Translations under genes and position numbers: made by a program
Shown: positions 61,651 to 64,000 of the stretch, piece by piece
Layout: every line of letters starts with the position of its first letter
How positions within the stretch are numbered: the first letter of the stretch is position 1
Assembly (NCBI GenBank): GCA_029204225.1
Contig: CM055097.1
Location: 34,472,804-34,536,803, forward strand
Reading direction: 5' to 3'
Length of the DNA stretch: 64,000 bases
Source: Diphasiastrum complanatum
Lineage: Eukaryota > Streptophyta > Lycopodiopsida > Lycopodiales > Lycopodiaceae
The notes under the pieces: generated by a model
Seen by the model: only the letters and a program-made list of their open reading frames with translations
Database searches by the model: none
Told to the model about the DNA's origin: nothing

Positions 61651-61989
61651 TATGCTCACTGACTAGTTTAAGTATACGACATAAACTCAATATATAGGAA
61701 ATACATAGTAGATCCACAAGATTAGGACGTACGTAACCAACATATCCAACTAGCAACTGGCCACTACCCAACAATAATAATTGGCCGAAATCGAGATAAC
61801 AATAACCGAACAAGACTGGAACTTTGACCCCATGTATGTAACACCAAGAACCAACACATACCAAAACTAAAAATCTTTTCGAAACTGAAAATCTTGGGAC
61901 CTCATTCCATATGATCAATTTTGGGAAGAGAAAATTTTAGCCCATGAAATTAGATTGTGAATTCCATGAGAATAGATCTTTTATGCTTA

Positions 61990-63078
61990 GGCAAAAGTAA
62001 AGTGAGATAAGGGAAATAGATTCTCTCTTTAGCCCAAAAAAGTGAGGGCATCCTTAAGGAATCCTTTGGAGTCGTGGCCTCGAGGAGAGTCACCAACGCA
62101 CCATTCATTATTCGCTAACGCACAGTCATTCTTCTTCTTCTTCATTTTCTTCGTCTTCGTCTTCGTCTTCGTCTTCTCGTGCTTCTCCTTATCTTTCCAA
62201 CACACCCTTCGGGTACTCACCCACGTTCAATGAACAATGCTCACCCAACAGATTTGGAAATTGCAGCTCTTGATTATCAAATTCATAGCACTTCCAGTTC
62301 AGTTATCAGCGCAGCCGCTTGCCTGTGGCTTTCCCCTTCCTGTACCTTCTACATACGCAGAAGAATCGGGCACCAAATTAGCCCAGTCAAGCAGCAATTA
62401 CATCTCTTGCCCAGGTCTCGTTTTAGCTTCAGGTGCAATGTATGGTGTAATTTGGCACTTTCAAGCTCCAAGTAGAAGTTACATCAATTGCCCAACTCTG
62501 ATTTTGGCTTTGAGGTGCAAGCATATGGCGTAAATCAACAGTTGAGAGCCCAATACAAAACAAAAAACAAAAAACAATTGCAAGCTCGGAGGGAGGTCAG
62601 GCCACCTAGATACAGTAAGCAATTCTGCCACGTTCCTTCTAAGTCTGAGATTTATGCTGTTTCCTATCTCTTTCTGAGCTCAATATCAAACCAGATATTT
62701 TTCTTTTGGGTTTGAAGTCTGGTGTAAAGAAAATTTTAGATGTGCCTGAATCTGGATTGAACATCGTCAGAGAAATGAATGGGCTTGATCTTATGTAGTT
62801 TGAACTACAGATATGTCTCAGGAGTCAGCAGCAGGTATATTTCAGCAACAGAAAAATAAAAAGATGTTCTTCTATCAATTGGCTTGGTCTTCTGTACTTT
62901 AAAGTATAGGTGTATTTCAACAGCAGAAAAAGAATGATTATTGATCATTGCACTTCAGGGAAGTGAAACTGCATGATGTTTTGCAGTCAGCTGGAAGAAA
63001 GCTATCTTCAGTTGTGAGCTAGCTGGTCTGTGGAAGTTGGCTTGTAGAAGGTGGAGGGGCAGCTGAAACTGGAAAGAA
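61990..63078 (+). promoter_or_regulatory. Probable promoter and 5' UTR of the dehydrogenase gene
   Basis: A pyrimidine-rich stretch with CTTCGT hexamers at about 62149-62180 is typical of a plant 5' leader. Downstream are two imperfect tandem duplications: 'a(c)tacatc..ttgccca..ct' units about 80 bp apart (62391 and 62471), and 'ggcttg.tctt.tgta..tt' to 'cagca.cagaaaaa' units about 93 bp apart (62785 and 62878). None of the frames in this stretch looks like protein. Introns in the 5' UTR are possible. Confidence 0.4.
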
Positions 63079-63890
63079 ATGTACATGGGAGTGGCTGTGG
63101 TGGTGGGAGTGGGTCCTGGCCTTGGTTTTTCCATTGCCAAACGTTTTGCGCAGGAGGGTTACACTGTTGCCATTCTTGCTCGCAACCTAGGTTTGTTTTT
63201 TACTCGATGTTTTGGTTCAAATCAAGTCTTTTGCAGCAATTATGAGTCCGTCGTATTGCCTCTTTGTGGATCTCAGCTTGTTCTTTTTCTTGTAGCTTAT
63301 AGCATTTCAATGTTAGTGACTACAATAAAGGAAAGTGCGAAGCGATCGAGCAATTCAAGAGTAAAAATGATATAAGATCCACTCGTTGCAGATAGGCTTA
63401 TGAAGCTTGCAGAGGAGATAGTGGAATCAATGGCAACAGCACAGCTTTTTGCCATCAGAGTAGATTGCTCAGATGCTCAATCTATCAAAGAGGCGTTTGA
63501 AGCTGTACACTCACTTGGTGTAGTTGAAGTTCTGGTACATGGATTTTTTGCTGCGATGTGACCCAGTTTCTGACATTGCATTCAAGCTTTAATCTTAAAA
63601 GCAGTTAAGGAAAAAAAACTATGCATTTGATTATAGTGTGCCTGAAAGGATAGATAAATGCCTGATCTACTTGACTGGTAGTGAGGATAACCAGGGATGT
63701 TAAATCAAGAAAATGTAGCCAACACCTTTTGGCATGCTCATTTTGCTGGGTTTTATCTTTGTGTTTTTAGGTGTATAACATGTGCACACGATTCCCATGG
63801 CCGCATGTACAGTTTACAGACATAGATCCCCAATCTTTTCAGCATTCTTTGACTTTGCCATCAATGGGTGCATTCTTCTGTTGCAAAGAG
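63079..63890 (+). CDS. Short-chain dehydrogenase/reductase (SDR) gene, first three exons, continues beyond the window
   Basis: Exon 1 63079-63190 (start at 63079 or 63085) encodes MGVAVVVGVGPGLGFSIAKR and FAQEGYTVAILARNL; the GxGxGxG nucleotide loop and the following helix and strand define a Rossmann fold. Donor TAG|gtttgt. Exon 2 63392-63534 encodes DRLMKLAEEIVESMATAQLF, AIRVDCSDAQSIKEAFEAVH and SLGVVEVL. Exon 3 63771-63890 encodes VYNMCTRFPWPHVQFTDIDP then SFQHSLTLPSMGAFFCCKE, followed by gtaaat. Introns obey GT/AG with phases 1, 0, 0. VEVL-VYN corresponds to the 'VLVYNA' strand of plant SDRs. The catalytic Tyr-x-x-x-Lys would lie in later exons outside the window. Substrate unknown. Confidence 0.85.
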
Positions 63891-64000
63891 GTAAATTCTG
63901 TTGTCTGTAAGCACACTATTACTCTCTATTCATCAGACTGGAGTCTTGGTGAATTGGCCCTCCTTAAAGGCGTTTTTCAGTGGCTATGAAAGTTTAACTG

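Overview
The window looks like nuclear DNA of a land plant with a large, AT-rich, transposon-packed genome. Evidence: plant-type Copia retrotransposons primed on initiator tRNA-Met, plant LINE proteins, GT/AG introns up to about 6 kb, a eukaryotic tRNA-Val, and host exons that match plant gene families. Long GA/CT microsatellites and long introns would suit a fern, lycophyte or gymnosperm, but the sequence does not settle the lineage.

Layout. 1-4.1 kb: 5' and central part of a broken LINE on the minus strand. 5.9-12.2 kb: the last two recognisable exons of a DUF212 gene (acid phosphatase/vanadium haloperoxidase-related), plus strand, separated by a 6.1 kb intron holding a dispersed repeat, an LTR-like segment and a LINE scrap. 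12.2-17.1 kb: microsatellites and an old duplication, no gene seen. 17.1-31.8 kb: nested retrotransposons. A plus-strand Copia with gag, protease, integrase, reverse transcriptase and RNase H (element A) is split by two minus-strand insertions, B (17438-22010) in gag and C (24033-30066) between integrase and reverse transcriptase. 31.8-35.2 kb: the 5' part of another minus-strand Copia (D). 35.2-45.6 kb: repeats, an unidentified decayed coding region, a LINE zinc-finger scrap and a possible helicase remnant. 45692-45765: tRNA-Val(CAC). 46.5-49.1 kb: Copia E, with a long LTR full of TCGCGA palindromes. 49.5-52.9 kb: small tandem repeats, unidentified coding-like relics and a reverse transcriptase scrap. 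54.4-56.5 kb: a three-exon host gene for a coiled-coil protein with an acidic tail. 56.6-61.7 kb: microsatellites and a second copy of the dispersed repeat. 63.1-63.9 kb: the first three exons of a short-chain dehydrogenase/reductase gene that runs off the right edge.

Most unusual content. B and C are structurally complete LTR elements (two LTRs, primer-binding site, polypurine tract, target-site duplication or near-duplication) that encode Gag and protease but no recognisable reverse transcriptase or RNase H. Where integrase-RT-RH should be, each carries a long element-specific coding region. In B it is one open 726-codon frame whose distal part looks like integrase stripped of its catalytic residues. 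The LTR of B starts with the same 12 bases as the LTR of A, so B looks like a non-autonomous relative that could be served by A-type enzymes. The 5' leaders of B, C and D each contain an unrelated tandem repeat.
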